From NCBI RefSeq assembly GCF_021916785.1, contig NZ_JAKCFC010000013.1:62001-126000 (forward strand): DNA of 64,000 bases. The letters run 5' to 3'. The notes under the pieces are model-generated. The model searched no databases. It was not told where the DNA came from and was given only the letters and a program-made list of their open reading frames with translations. Source of the stretch: Mycolicibacterium lacusdiani (GTDB lineage: Bacteria; Actinomycetota; Actinomycetes; Mycobacteriales; Mycobacteriaceae). Shown piece by piece: positions 16,070 to 25,249 of this stretch; position 1 is the first letter of the stretch; every line of letters begins with the position of its first letter. The position numbers and the translations under genes were made by a program.

Positions 16070-16774
16070 CTAGCCGAGGATGGACGACAGCTGCTTGGCC
16101 GCCGCGATCACCGATTCGCGTCCTTCCAAGACGACGTCCTTGCGGTGGGAGATGAGGTTGATGCACGTGGGTGGCGACGGCGGGCGGCGACGTACGGGCA
16201 CGGCCAACCCGTAGGTGTCAGGCTCGATCTCGCCGTGGGTGATCACCCAGCCCTGTTCGCGGGTGAGTGGTACCAGGTCCCGCTCACCGGGGCGGGGCGC
16301 CATGCTGGCCAGCAGTGCGATGCCCGCGGCGCCGCGATTCAACGGGTAGCGGCTGCCCTCGTGGAACGACAGTTGATAAAAGACCAGCGTTGGCACGATG
16401 ACCGCGATCGCCACCTGCTGGTCGCCCTCGGCGACCAGCAGCGACACCGATGCGCCGAGATCGTCGGCCAGGGTGCGCAGCGTCGGCACGCTCAAGGCCC
16501 GCAGGTTGTTGTCGAAGGACGCTCCGAGCACGGCCAACGTGGCGGCGGGCCGGTAGCGCCCGTCCTCTCCCTTCACCACGAACCGCTGCTGGGTGAGCGT
16601 ACTGAGCAGCCGGTAGGCGATGGTCCGGTGCACGCCGACGTGGTCGGCGACCTGCTGGGCGGTGATGCCCGACGGCGAACTCGCGACGGCCTGCAGCGCC
16701 GAGAGCCCCCTGGCCAGTGTCTGCGAGCCGGCCGCGAGCTTCTCGGTGGGTTTGTCGTCCTTGACAGACGTCAT
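16070..16774 (-). CDS. IclR-family transcriptional regulator
   Basis: This 234-residue protein has an N-terminal winged helix-turn-helix (GLSALQAVASSPSGITAQQVADHVGVHRTIAYRLLSTL) and a C-terminal effector domain. IclR proteins often control aromatic catabolic operons and bind pathway acids. It is divergent from the mhpC-mhpA-mhpB-like operon, and the 109-bp gap contains the palindrome TGTGC-7-GCACA, likely its own site. It probably regulates that operon and itself. Confidence 0.88.
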   Translation of the reverse strand: MTSVKDDKPTEKLAAGSQTLARGLSALQAVASSPSGITAQQVADHVGVHRTIAYRLLSTLTQQRFVVKGEDGRYRPAATLAVLGASFDNNLRALSVPTLRTLADDLGASVSLLVAEGDQQVAIAVIVPTLVFYQLSFHEGSRYPLNRGAAGIALLASMAPRPGERDLVPLTREQGWVITHGEIEPDTYGLAVPVRRRPPSPPTCINLISHRKDVVLEGRESVIAAAKQLSSILG

Positions 16775-16809
16775 CGCGAGAGTGAAGCTCTATATATAGT
16801 GCACATTGT

Positions 16810-16826
16810 TGTGCGATATTAGCACA
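16810..16826. promoter_or_regulatory. Putative IclR operator
   Basis: TGTGCGATATTAGCACA is a palindrome with perfect 5-bp arms and a 7-bp spacer, between the divergent IclR and mhpC-like genes. It stands 36 bp before the IclR ATG and next to the AT-rich TATATATA stretch, a possible promoter element. Confidence 0.6.
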
Positions 16827-16843
16827 GATGGCTCGCGCTACAA

Positions 16844-16858
16844 GAGAACGGTATTCTC
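16844..16858. promoter_or_regulatory. Shared operator copy (GAGAACGGTATTCTC)
   Basis: This is a 7-1-7 palindrome variant of the shared site, ending 25 bp before the mhpC-like ATG. With the IclR site upstream it suggests two inputs on this operon. Confidence 0.75.
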
Positions 16859-16883
16859 ACCATCGACGCGGGAGAGGGAGCAC

Positions 16884-17768
16884 ATGGCGGAGTTCGAGAG
16901 CGTCTGGAGCGACCTTCAGGGCGTCCCGTTCTCGCAGGGGTTCCTCGACGCGGGTGGCGTCCGCACGCGCTACCTGCACGCCGGAGACCGGGACAAGCCG
17001 ACACTGGTGCTGCTGCACGGATCCGGCGGCCACGCCGAGGCCTACGTGCGCAACCTGGAGTCGCACGCCGAGCACTTCTCCACCTGGTCGATCGACATGC
17101 TGGGCCACGGATACACCGACAAGCCGGGCCATCCGCTCGAGGTCGCGCACTACGTCGACCACCTGCTGGCCGTGTTCGACGCGATCGGCGCCGATCGGGT
17201 GCACCTGTCCGGGGAGTCGCTAGGCGGCTGGGTCGCGGCCCGCGCCGCGGCTGACCATCCCGGGCGGATCGACCGGCTGGTGCTGAACACGGCAGGCGGT
17301 TCCCAAGCCGACCCCGAGGTGATGAAGCGCATCGTCACCCTGTCCATGGCCGCCGCCGAGAACCCGTCCTGGGACACCGTGCAGGCGCGGATCAAGTGGC
17401 TGATGGCCGACAAGACCAAGGACTACGACGACATCGTCGCCAGCCGCCAACGGGTGTACCGGCAACCGGGCTTCGTGTCCGCCATGAGCGACATCATGGC
17501 GCTACAGGACCCGGAGATCCGGGCCCGAAACCTGCTCGGCCCCAGCGAGTACGGCGCGATCACCGCGCCGACGCTGGTGCTGTGGACGAGCGACGACCCC
17601 ACCGCCGACGTCAGCGAAGGCGCCAGGATTGCCTCGATGATCCCCGGTGCGCGCTTCGAGGTGATGCCCGACTGCGGCCACTGGCCCCAGTACGAGGACG
17701 CGAAGACGTTCAACCGCCTGCACATCGACTTCCTGCTCGGTGCAGGCGAAGGGACGGTCGCGTCGTGA
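16884..17768 (+). CDS. mhpC: Meta-cleavage product C-C hydrolase (MhpC/HsaD-like)
   Basis: This 294-residue alpha/beta hydrolase should split the ring-opened dienoate made by the extradiol dioxygenase two genes downstream, giving 2-hydroxypentadienoate and an acid. The oxyanion motif HGSGGH, nucleophile Ser112 in SGESLGG, the acidic residues Asp237/Asp238 in WTSDDPTAD and His266 in DCGHWPQYE form the catalytic set. ATG 16884 follows GGGAGAGGGAG. Its stop overlaps the GTG of the hydroxylase gene (GTGA). The side chain accepted may differ from that of E. coli MhpC. Confidence 0.9.
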   Translation: MAEFESVWSDLQGVPFSQGFLDAGGVRTRYLHAGDRDKPTLVLLHGSGGHAEAYVRNLESHAEHFSTWSIDMLGHGYTDKPGHPLEVAHYVDHLLAVFDAIGADRVHLSGESLGGWVAARAAADHPGRIDRLVLNTAGGSQADPEVMKRIVTLSMAAAENPSWDTVQARIKWLMADKTKDYDDIVASRQRVYRQPGFVSAMSDIMALQDPEIRARNLLGPSEYGAITAPTLVLWTSDDPTADVSEGARIASMIPGARFEVMPDCGHWPQYEDAKTFNRLHIDFLLGAGEGTVAS

Positions 17769-19453
17769 CCCGACAGGTGGACGTGTTGGTCGTCGGCGCG
17801 GGTCCGGTTGGGCTCACGCTGGCCAACATCCTCGGCCAGCACGGCGTCTCGACCGCCGTCGTCGACGAACGGGACACCCTCATCGACTACCCGCGCGGTG
17901 TCGGTCTGGACGACGAGGCGCTGCGCACATTCCAGTCGATCGGCCTGGTCGAGCACGTACTGCCGCACACCGTGCCCAACCAGATCCTGCGGTTCTTCGA
18001 CGGCAACCGACGGCTGCTCGCCGAGATGGCGCCGCCCGACGCACGTTTCGGCTGGCCCAAGCGCAACGGATTCGTGCAGCCCATGGTGGACGCGGAGTTG
18101 TTGCGCGGCTTGGAGCGCTTCGACTGCGTCGACGTCTCATGGGGTACCCGGGTGGACTCGTTCACCGAGCACCCCGACGGGGTCACCGTCGTGTTCGCGG
18201 ATTCCCCTGCGATCACCGCCCGATACGTCGTCGGCTGCGACGGCGGACGCAGCACCACGCGACGGCTGATGGGCGTGTCCTTCGAGGGCACCACGTCACC
18301 GACGCGATGGCTGGTGATCGACGTCGCGACCGACCCACTCGGCCACCCCAACAGCGAGGTGGGCGCCGACCCTGCGCGTCCCTATGCGTCGATCTCCATC
18401 GCACACGGCATCCGCCGGTTCGAGTTCATGATCCACGCCGACGAGACCGACGAGCAGGTCGAGCGTCCGGAATTCATCTCGCGCATGCTCGCACCGTTCC
18501 TGCCGCACCCGGACCGCGTCGACGTCATCCGCCACCGCGTGTACACCCACCACTCGCGCATCGCCGGAGCGTTCCGGAAGGGCCGGGTGTTCCTGGCCGG
18601 CGACGCTGCGCACCTGATGCCGGTCTGGCAGGGGCAGGGCTACAACAGCGGCATCCGCGACGCCGCCAACCTCGGTTGGAAGCTCGCTGCCGTGGTCTCC
18701 GGACGGGCGGGCGACGTGCTCCTGGATACCTATGATGCCGAACGGCGCAAGCACGCCAGGGCGATGATCGACCTCTCTACGATGGTCGGACGGGTGATCT
18801 CGCCGACCAACCGTCGCGTTGCGACGTTGCGGGACGGCATCATTCGAGCCGCATCGGCGGTGCCAACCCTCAAGCGCTACGTGCTCGAGATGCGGTTCAA
18901 GCCGATGCCCCGGTACGACCAGGGCGCCATCGCCCACGTCGACGGGCAACCACGCAGTGCGACGTCACCGACCGGCACGCTGTTCATCCAGCCACGGGTC
19001 GACACCCGCGACGAGCAGAACCAACTCCTCGACGACGTCATCGGTCCGGGCTTCACCGTGCTCGCGTGGAACAACGACCCGCGCCGGCTGCTCGGCGACC
19101 TCGCGTTCGCCCGCTGGAAGGCGCTGGGGGCGAGGTTCGTCGCGGTCCGGCCGCTGACCCAGCTGCACTGGACGGGGCACGACGACCCCGACGTCACGAT
19201 CGTGGGGGACCGCACCGGCGCGTTGAAGTCGTGGTTCGACGCGCACGCGGAATCCGTACTGTTCCTGCGCCCCGACCGCTGCATCGCCGGCTCGTGCATT
19301 GCCCAACTCGCACCCGAACTCAGCACGTCGCTGTTCGAGGTGCTCGGTCTGACGAAGGGAGGAAACGATGCCCACGAACGAGATGGCGCTGTGCTGCATG
19401 TCGCACAGCCCGCTGCTGAATCTGCCGGGTCCGTCACGCGAACTCCTCGATGA
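17765..19453 (+). CDS. mhpA: FAD-dependent aromatic hydroxylase (MhpA-like)
   Basis: This 562-residue flavin monooxygenase has the length of E. coli MhpA (554), which hydroxylates 3-(3-hydroxyphenyl)propionate to the catechol. The GAGPVG motif lies at residues 11-16, the DG motif in VVGCDGGRSTTRRLMG, and the GD motif in FLAGDAAHLMPVWQGQGYNSGIRDAANLGWKL (about 277-300), all typical of the PheA/MhpA group. GTG 17765 overlaps the hydrolase stop. The last 86 nt overlap the start of the dioxygenase gene in another frame, so the C terminus may be a dispensable extension. It makes the ring-cleavage substrate. Confidence 0.9.
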   Translation: MTRQVDVLVVGAGPVGLTLANILGQHGVSTAVVDERDTLIDYPRGVGLDDEALRTFQSIGLVEHVLPHTVPNQILRFFDGNRRLLAEMAPPDARFGWPKRNGFVQPMVDAELLRGLERFDCVDVSWGTRVDSFTEHPDGVTVVFADSPAITARYVVGCDGGRSTTRRLMGVSFEGTTSPTRWLVIDVATDPLGHPNSEVGADPARPYASISIAHGIRRFEFMIHADETDEQVERPEFISRMLAPFLPHPDRVDVIRHRVYTHHSRIAGAFRKGRVFLAGDAAHLMPVWQGQGYNSGIRDAANLGWKLAAVVSGRAGDVLLDTYDAERRKHARAMIDLSTMVGRVISPTNRRVATLRDGIIRAASAVPTLKRYVLEMRFKPMPRYDQGAIAHVDGQPRSATSPTGTLFIQPRVDTRDEQNQLLDDVIGPGFTVLAWNNDPRRLLGDLAFARWKALGARFVAVRPLTQLHWTGHDDPDVTIVGDRTGALKSWFDAHAESVLFLRPDRCIAGSCIAQLAPELSTSLFEVLGLTKGGNDAHERDGAVLHVAQPAAESAGSVTRTPR

Positions 19454-20315
19454 CGTCGACTCCGCGCTGAACGCTGCCCGCGACTTCGTCCGCGACTTCG
19501 ACCCCGAACTGGTCGTGACCTTCGCGCCGGACCACTACAACGGGTTCTTCTACCGGCTCATGCCGCCGTTCTGCATCGGCACCCAGGCGACCGGCGTGGG
19601 CGACTACGGCACGCACGCAGGGCCGCTCGACGTCGACGCCGACCTCGCACGCGCCTGCGCCGAGGCCGTGTGGGAGGCCGACGTGGACGTCGCGATCTCC
19701 TCGAGCATGGAGGTCGACCACGGGACCGTGCAGCCGTTGGAGACGCTGTTCGGCCGCGCCGACGCCGTCCCCGTGCTCCCCATCTTCATCAACTCCGTCG
19801 CCACACCGCTCGGACCGATCAAGCGATCACGAGCCCTTGGCGCCGCAGTGGGGACGTTCCTCGCCACGCTCGACAGGCGCGTCCTCGTCCTGGGATCCGG
19901 TGGGCTGTCGCACGATCCGCCGGTGCCCACACTCGCCACGGCCCCGCCCGCGGCGCTCGGCCGGATCGTGGCCGGGGAGCCGATGTCCGACGAGCAGCGC
20001 GCCGCCCGGCAGACCGCCGTGATCGCGGCGGCCCACGACTTCGCCCACGGAGACAGCCCGTTGCAGCCGCTCAACCCCGACTGGGATGGTGCTCTACTGG
20101 AACTGCTCGACGGCAACCGGATCGCCGACGTGGATGCCTGGACGAACTCGTGGATCGCCGCCGAGGCGGGCAACTCCGCCCACGAGGTACGCACCTGGAT
20201 CGCGGCGTTCGCCGCGATGGCCGCCCGTGGGCCCTACGAGACACGGCTGCGGTACTACCGCGCAGCGCCAGAGCTGATCGCCGGTTTCGCCGTGCGGACG
20301 GCGGTGACCCGATGA
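19368..20315 (+). CDS. mhpB: Extradiol ring-cleavage dioxygenase, class III (MhpB-like)
   Basis: This 315-residue LigB-fold enzyme closely matches 2,3-dihydroxyphenylpropionate 1,2-dioxygenase: CCMSHSPLLN at the N terminus, FAPDHYNGFFYRLMPPFCIG, and PVLPIFINSVATPL. His118 in VDHG and His182 in GSGGLSHDPPVP align with the conserved active-site histidines of E. coli MhpB (115 and 179). It opens a catechol ring next to the hydroxyls using Fe(II) and O2. The start has AAGGGAGG upstream and overlaps the hydroxylase gene by 86 nt; the stop overlaps the next ATG (ATGA). Confidence 0.93.
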   Translation: MPTNEMALCCMSHSPLLNLPGPSRELLDDVDSALNAARDFVRDFDPELVVTFAPDHYNGFFYRLMPPFCIGTQATGVGDYGTHAGPLDVDADLARACAEAVWEADVDVAISSSMEVDHGTVQPLETLFGRADAVPVLPIFINSVATPLGPIKRSRALGAAVGTFLATLDRRVLVLGSGGLSHDPPVPTLATAPPAALGRIVAGEPMSDEQRAARQTAVIAAAHDFAHGDSPLQPLNPDWDGALLELLDGNRIADVDAWTNSWIAAEAGNSAHEVRTWIAAFAAMAARGPYETRLRYYRAAPELIAGFAVRTAVTR

Positions 20316-22087
20316 GCGGAACCTTCGACCACGAAGTCGACGTCCTGGTCGTCGGGTCCGGCGGTGGCGGCATGACTGCCGCACTGAAGGCCGACGCGGA
20401 TGGCCTCGACACACTCGTCGTCGAGAAGTCGCCGCAGTTCGGCGGATCCACGGCCCTGTCCGGCGGCGGCATTTGGGTACCGGGCGCGCCGTCACAGCGT
20501 CGCGCCGGCTACAACCCGGACCCCGACGCTACGTTCACCTACCTAAAGACCATCACCGGTGGGCTGGTCAGCGACGCGCGGCTGCGCCAGTACGTCGACG
20601 CGGCCCCCGAGATGATGGAGTTCCTCGAGCAGTCCAGCCCCTGGTTCGAATTCGTCTGGAAGCCGGGCTATGCCGACTACTACCCCGAGCTACCTGGCGG
20701 CTCCGAGCGTGGCAGCACCATCAACGTTCCCGAGATCGACCTGCGCAAGCTCGGCGAGGAGGAGGCCGATCTCCTTACCCCGTTGGCCATGGCGCCGAGG
20801 GGAATCTGGTTCGCGCCGAAGGATCTGCGGCTGTTCTACCAGGTGCGGCAGAACTGGCGTGGCAAGGCGGTACTGCTCAAGCTGATCTGGCGGATGGTGC
20901 GGGCCCACGTGTTCGGTGACCGCATGGCTGCCATCGGGCAGTCGCTGATGGCTCGCATGCGGCTGGCTCTCAAGGAGCACGGCATCCCGCTGTGGCTGAG
21001 CGCGCCGATGACCGAACTCGTCACCGACCTCGACGGACGGGTGATCGGGGCGGTCGTCGAACGCGATGGACGCGCGGTGCGGATCCGGGCGCGGCGAGGC
21101 GTGATCGTCGCCGCGGGCGGGTTCGACCACGACATGGCCTGGCGCAGGCAGCACCTGCCCGAACTCGAACAGGACTGGAGCTTCGGCAATCCGGCCGCGA
21201 TGGGCGAGGGCATCCGCGCGGGCGAGAAGGTCGGCGCGGCGACCGATCTGCTCGACGAGGCATGGTGGTTCCCGGCGATGTGCTGGCCCGACGGGCGTCT
21301 GCAGTTCATGCTCAACGAGCGGATGATGCCGTCGCAGTTCGTCGTCAACGGCGAGGGTCGACGGTTCGTCAACGAGGCCGCGCCCTACATGGACTTCGCG
21401 CACGCGATGCTCGAGGGGCAGCGCTCGGGCGTCACGCACATCCCGTGCTGGCTCGTCACCGACCTTCGGTCGTTCCGCCGGTACGTCGTGGGCGGACACC
21501 TGCCGATCCCGAAGATCCCGTTCGCACCGGTGCCCACCGGGCGCAAGGTGCCGCAGGCATGGCTCGACTCGGGGATCGTCAAGGAGGGAAAGAGCTTCGA
21601 GGAACTGGCCGTCCAGATCGGCGTGCCGCCGGCCCAGCTGTGGGCCACTGCGCAGCGGTACAACGAGTTGGCCCGCAAGGGACACGACGACGACTTCGAC
21701 CGCGGCGACAGCGCTTACGACAACTACTACGGCGACCCCACGCTGCCGAACCCCAACCTCCACCCGCTCGAGGAGGGTCCGTACTACGCGTTCCAGATCA
21801 TCCTCGGCGATCTGGGCACGTCCGGTGGATTGCGGACCGACGAGTTCGCCCGGGTGCTGCGGGAGGACGACTCGGTGATCGAGGGTCTCTACGCGACCGG
21901 CAACGCCACCGCAGCGGTGATGGGCCGCAGCTATGCAGGCGCAGGAGCGACCATCGGCCCCGCCATGACGTTCGGCTACGTGGCCGTGCGACACATCGCG
22001 GCTCAGCGCGTCGCAGGCGCCACCGACCCCGACGTCCACACCATCAGCCCGACGACCGATCAGACGCTCGACACCCCTCGGAGGTAA
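20312..22087 (+). CDS. KstD-like FAD-binding dehydrogenase
   Basis: This 591-residue flavoprotein is of the fumarate reductase/3-ketosteroid delta1-dehydrogenase family. It shows VDVLVVGSGGGGMTAALKA at the FAD site, GGSTALSGGGIWVPGAPSQRRAG, and the C-terminal TGNATAAVMGRSYAGAGATIGPAMTFGY. It is longer than the paralogue at 14454. Its position inside the ring-cleavage operon (ATGA overlap with the dioxygenase) suggests it dehydrogenates a cyclic ketone or acyl intermediate before or beside aromatisation. A steroid-type substrate is possible but not shown. Confidence 0.86.
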   Translation: MSGTFDHEVDVLVVGSGGGGMTAALKADADGLDTLVVEKSPQFGGSTALSGGGIWVPGAPSQRRAGYNPDPDATFTYLKTITGGLVSDARLRQYVDAAPEMMEFLEQSSPWFEFVWKPGYADYYPELPGGSERGSTINVPEIDLRKLGEEEADLLTPLAMAPRGIWFAPKDLRLFYQVRQNWRGKAVLLKLIWRMVRAHVFGDRMAAIGQSLMARMRLALKEHGIPLWLSAPMTELVTDLDGRVIGAVVERDGRAVRIRARRGVIVAAGGFDHDMAWRRQHLPELEQDWSFGNPAAMGEGIRAGEKVGAATDLLDEAWWFPAMCWPDGRLQFMLNERMMPSQFVVNGEGRRFVNEAAPYMDFAHAMLEGQRSGVTHIPCWLVTDLRSFRRYVVGGHLPIPKIPFAPVPTGRKVPQAWLDSGIVKEGKSFEELAVQIGVPPAQLWATAQRYNELARKGHDDDFDRGDSAYDNYYGDPTLPNPNLHPLEEGPYYAFQIILGDLGTSGGLRTDEFARVLREDDSVIEGLYATGNATAAVMGRSYAGAGATIGPAMTFGYVAVRHIAAQRVAGATDPDVHTISPTTDQTLDTPRR

Positions 22088-22089
22088 CC

Positions 22090-23409
22090 ATGAAGATCTC
22101 ACTGTTCTACGAGTTCCCGCTTCCCCGCCCGTGGACGGAGCAGGACGAACACGAACTGTTCCAGCACGGCCTCGACGAGGTCGAGGCCGCTGACAAGGCG
22201 GGGTTCTCGACCGTCTGGCTCACCGAGCACCACTTCCTCGAGGAGTACTGCCACTCCACCGCGCCGGAGATGTTCCTGGCGGCTGCGAGCCAGCGCACCA
22301 AGGACATTCGGTTGGGCTTCGGCGTGATGCACCTGCCGCCGCCGATCAACCACCCGGCACGCATCGCGGAGCGCGTCGCGACGCTCGACCACCTGTCGAA
22401 CGGCCGGGTCGAGTTCGGCACCGGGGAGGGTTCCTCGGTTGCCGAGCTGGGCGGCTTCGACATCGACCCGGCAGACAAGCGCACGATGTGGGAGGAGGCG
22501 CTCGAGGTCTCCATCCGCTGCATGACCGAGGCGCCGTTCAGTGGCTTCAAGGGCGAGCACGTCGAGATGCCCGCCCGCAACGTCATCCCCAAGCCGCTGC
22601 AGTCGCCGCACCCACCGGTCTGGGTGGCGTGCACCCGTCCGTCCTCGGTCCAGATGGCGGCCCAAAAGGCGATCGGCGCACTGAGTTTCGCCTACACCGG
22701 ACCCGAGGCGCTCAAGGAGCGCGTCGACGGCTATTACCGGACGTTCGAGGAGGAGGGTTCGCCGGTCACACCGGCAATCAACCCCAACATCCTTGCCATC
22801 GGCGGCGACCTGTCCATGATGGTCGCCAAGTCCGACGACGAAGCCCTCAAGCGCCTCGGCACCGGCGGTGGGTTCTTCTCGTTCGGGATCATGCACTACT
22901 ACCTGACCGGTATGCACACGCCGGGCCGCACCGGGGTGTGGGACCTGTACCAGGAGGCGGTCAAGGAGGATCCGACACTGGCCTACGGCCCCGGCCGGGG
23001 TGCCATCGGCTCGCCCGACACCGTGCGCGAGTTCCTGCGCGGCTACGAGGCCAGCGGCGTCGACGAGATCATCCTGCTGCTCAATCCGCGCAGCCACGAG
23101 GGCACCATGGAGTCGATCGAGATCATGGGCCGCGAGGTGCTGCCGGAGTTCATCGAGCGCGACGCGAAGGCCGTCGCGGCCAAGGCCGCCCGACTCGCGC
23201 CGGTGATCGAGAAGGTCGAGGCCCGCCGCCGGCCATCGGAGGCACCGCTGTTCGACGAGACCTACGCGTTCGGCGGACTGCCGACCGGCCAGGGCGGCAA
23301 GTTCACGGCGGGGGAGATCCCCGAGGCGATGGCCGAGATCAACGAGGGCCGGGTGAAGGCCGCCCAGCAGGAGAAGCAGGCCATGGCGGTCAAGGAAGCC
23401 TCGGGCTAA
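22090..23409 (+). CDS. Luciferase-like flavin monooxygenase
   Basis: This 439-residue LLM-family protein begins KISLFYEFPLPRPW and has the GFSTVWLTEHHFLEEY, IRLGFGVMHLPPPINHPARIAERVATLDHLSNGRVEFGTGEG core typical of FMN-dependent two-component monooxygenases. It would need reduced flavin, which the FMN reductase three genes downstream (25250) could supply. A C-terminal extension of about 60 residues is charged and lysine/glutamate-rich. It starts 2 bp after the flavoprotein stop with GGAGG upstream. The reaction may be a hydroxylation or Baeyer-Villiger type oxidation. Confidence 0.86.
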   Translation: MKISLFYEFPLPRPWTEQDEHELFQHGLDEVEAADKAGFSTVWLTEHHFLEEYCHSTAPEMFLAAASQRTKDIRLGFGVMHLPPPINHPARIAERVATLDHLSNGRVEFGTGEGSSVAELGGFDIDPADKRTMWEEALEVSIRCMTEAPFSGFKGEHVEMPARNVIPKPLQSPHPPVWVACTRPSSVQMAAQKAIGALSFAYTGPEALKERVDGYYRTFEEEGSPVTPAINPNILAIGGDLSMMVAKSDDEALKRLGTGGGFFSFGIMHYYLTGMHTPGRTGVWDLYQEAVKEDPTLAYGPGRGAIGSPDTVREFLRGYEASGVDEIILLLNPRSHEGTMESIEIMGREVLPEFIERDAKAVAAKAARLAPVIEKVEARRRPSEAPLFDETYAFGGLPTGQGGKFTAGEIPEAMAEINEGRVKAAQQEKQAMAVKEASG

Positions 23410-24243
23410 GTGGCAGGCATCGAAGGCAGGTGGCGTTACGACGGCAAGCGCGTCGTCGTCACCGGTGTCGCGTCCGGGATCGGCGCCCGCGTGGCAGCGC
23501 AGCTCGCCGACCTCGGCGCACGCGTCGTCGGTCTCGACGTACGGCCACCAACGCTGGACCTCGGCGAGTTCCACCGCGTCGACCTGTCCGACCCGGTGTC
23601 GATCGACGAGGCCGTCGGCGCGGTCGCGGGACCCGTGGACGGGCTGTTCAACGTGGCGGGGGTGTCCTCGGGCATCCGAAACCCGTTGCTGGTGGTGACC
23701 ATCAACTTCCTCGGCACCAGGAAGTTTACCGAGGGACTCATCCCCTCGATGCCTGCCGGATCGGCGATCACCAACGTCTCGTCGCTGGCGGCGTCGCAGT
23801 ATCGCGCCAACGCGCACGTGACCGCAGGGCTGCTGGACACCGAGACCATGACCGAGGGCGTCGCGTGGTGCGAACGCCACCCGGAGGCGCTGGCCGACGG
23901 CGGCTATCGGTTGTCGAAGGAGGCGATCATCCTCTACGGCATGGCCAACGTCGCCGCGCTGGGCGCCAACGGCATCCGCATCAACTGCACCGCACCCGGC
24001 GTCACCGACACCCCGATCCTCGATCAATTGCGTAGCGCCTACGGACAGGACTTCCTCGATTCGTTCCGCACGCCGCTGGGTCGGGTCTCCGACCCCGACG
24101 AGCAGGCGAATGCGTTGGCATTCCTGGGTAGCGCCGCGGCAAGTTACGTCACCGGACAGGTGCTTTGGGTGGATGGTGGCACGGTGGCCGAGAACACCTG
24201 GGGCGACCTGGCCGACGAACGCACGATCCGCGGAGGGAGTTGA
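23410..24243 (+). CDS. SDR resembling 3-alpha-hydroxysteroid dehydrogenase/carbonyl reductase
   Basis: This 277-residue SDR has VVVTGVASGIGARVAAQLADLG at the cofactor site and YRLSKEA at the active site. A short middle (LFNVAGVSS, then VTINFLGTRKFTEGLIPSM) and a long insert before the catalytic tyrosine give it the architecture of the 3-alpha-HSD/carbonyl reductase of Comamonas. It probably interconverts an alcohol and a ketone of the ring substrate. GTG 23410 directly follows the preceding stop codon, so translation is coupled. Confidence 0.85.
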   Translation: MAGIEGRWRYDGKRVVVTGVASGIGARVAAQLADLGARVVGLDVRPPTLDLGEFHRVDLSDPVSIDEAVGAVAGPVDGLFNVAGVSSGIRNPLLVVTINFLGTRKFTEGLIPSMPAGSAITNVSSLAASQYRANAHVTAGLLDTETMTEGVAWCERHPEALADGGYRLSKEAIILYGMANVAALGANGIRINCTAPGVTDTPILDQLRSAYGQDFLDSFRTPLGRVSDPDEQANALAFLGSAAASYVTGQVLWVDGGTVAENTWGDLADERTIRGGS

Positions 24244-24246
24244 ACC

Positions 24247-25242
24247 ATGGCGAACCTCGATGACTTCCGTCGCGTCGCCGACGACGTCCGCAACTGGGGA
24301 CGGTGGGGCGCCGACGACGAGATCGGCACGCTGAACTTCATCACCCCCGACAAGGTCGCCGAGGCCGCGGCCACGGTACGCAAGGGCGCGGTGATCTCGC
24401 TCGGCGGCGACTTCGGCTCGTCGGGGCCCCAGGGCGCATTCAAGTTTCGGCAGAACCCCGTGCACGTCATGACCGTCGACGGCGGGGACGCGAACACCCT
24501 CGTGCAGTACGGACCCGAATGGCTGCGCAACGCGGTGGCCGCCGACGTCAGTGCGTTCTTCGCGAACAACCCCTTCCGCTTCAACGACGACATGATCGTG
24601 ATGCCGCTGCAGGCGGCGACCCAGTGGGACGCGCTGTCGCACGTGTACTACGAGGACAAGCTGTACAACGGGTTTCCCGCCGACTCGGTGACCAGCTTCG
24701 GCGCATTTCACTGCGGCATCGACAAGGTCGACAGCACCGGCGTGACATCGCGCGGCGTACTGCTGGACGTGGTGGCCCACCGTGGCGACGACGTGTTCTG
24801 CGGTCCCGGAAAACCCATCACGCCAGCCGAACTCGACGACATCGTCGCCGCGCAGGGCGTGTCGATCGGCACCGGTGACATCGTGGTGATCCACACCGGG
24901 TGGTGGACGCGGTTCCTGTCGACCGGTGATGGCGCCGAGGCCGGCTCCGGACTGCACTGGACCTGCGCGTCGTGGCTGCACGATCACGAGGTCGCCGCCG
25001 TCGCGGCCGACAACCTGATGGTCGAGGATCCGGACCCGGCCAACGGCGTCGATGGCACGTTCCTGCCGATGCACATGCTCTGCCTGCGGGACATGGGTCT
25101 GATGCTCGGCGAATACTGGAACCTCACCGGTCTGGCCGCCGACTGCAGGCAAGACGGCGTCTACGAATTCCAGTTGATCGCACCGCCGCTCAAGGTGGTC
25201 GGTGCCGTCGGCGCCCCCGTCAACCCGATCGCAATCAAGTGA
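24247..25242 (+). CDS. Cyclase-family metal-dependent hydrolase (kynurenine formamidase-like fold)
   Basis: This 331-residue protein matches the PF04199 cyclase family. It shows RWGADDEIGTLNFITPDKV at the N terminus and QAATQWDALSHVYY in place of the metal-binding HxGTHxDxxxH motif, a variant typical of the longer actinobacterial members. GIDKVDSTGVTSRGVLLDVVAHRG and VVIHTGWW follow. Members hydrolyse amides, lactones or other cyclic esters. In this operon it may open a lactone made by the LLM monooxygenase, which is an inference from context. Confidence 0.82.
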   Translation: MANLDDFRRVADDVRNWGRWGADDEIGTLNFITPDKVAEAAATVRKGAVISLGGDFGSSGPQGAFKFRQNPVHVMTVDGGDANTLVQYGPEWLRNAVAADVSAFFANNPFRFNDDMIVMPLQAATQWDALSHVYYEDKLYNGFPADSVTSFGAFHCGIDKVDSTGVTSRGVLLDVVAHRGDDVFCGPGKPITPAELDDIVAAQGVSIGTGDIVVIHTGWWTRFLSTGDGAEAGSGLHWTCASWLHDHEVAAVAADNLMVEDPDPANGVDGTFLPMHMLCLRDMGLMLGEYWNLTGLAADCRQDGVYEFQLIAPPLKVVGAVGAPVNPIAIK

Positions 25243-25249
25243 GGCCAGC

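Noticed and set aside
14454..22087. Assigning the two flavoproteins as true 3-ketosteroid dehydrogenases
   Set aside because: Only the family is clear. The window has no classical KshA-HsaC steroid ring genes, so a steroid substrate is not supported.
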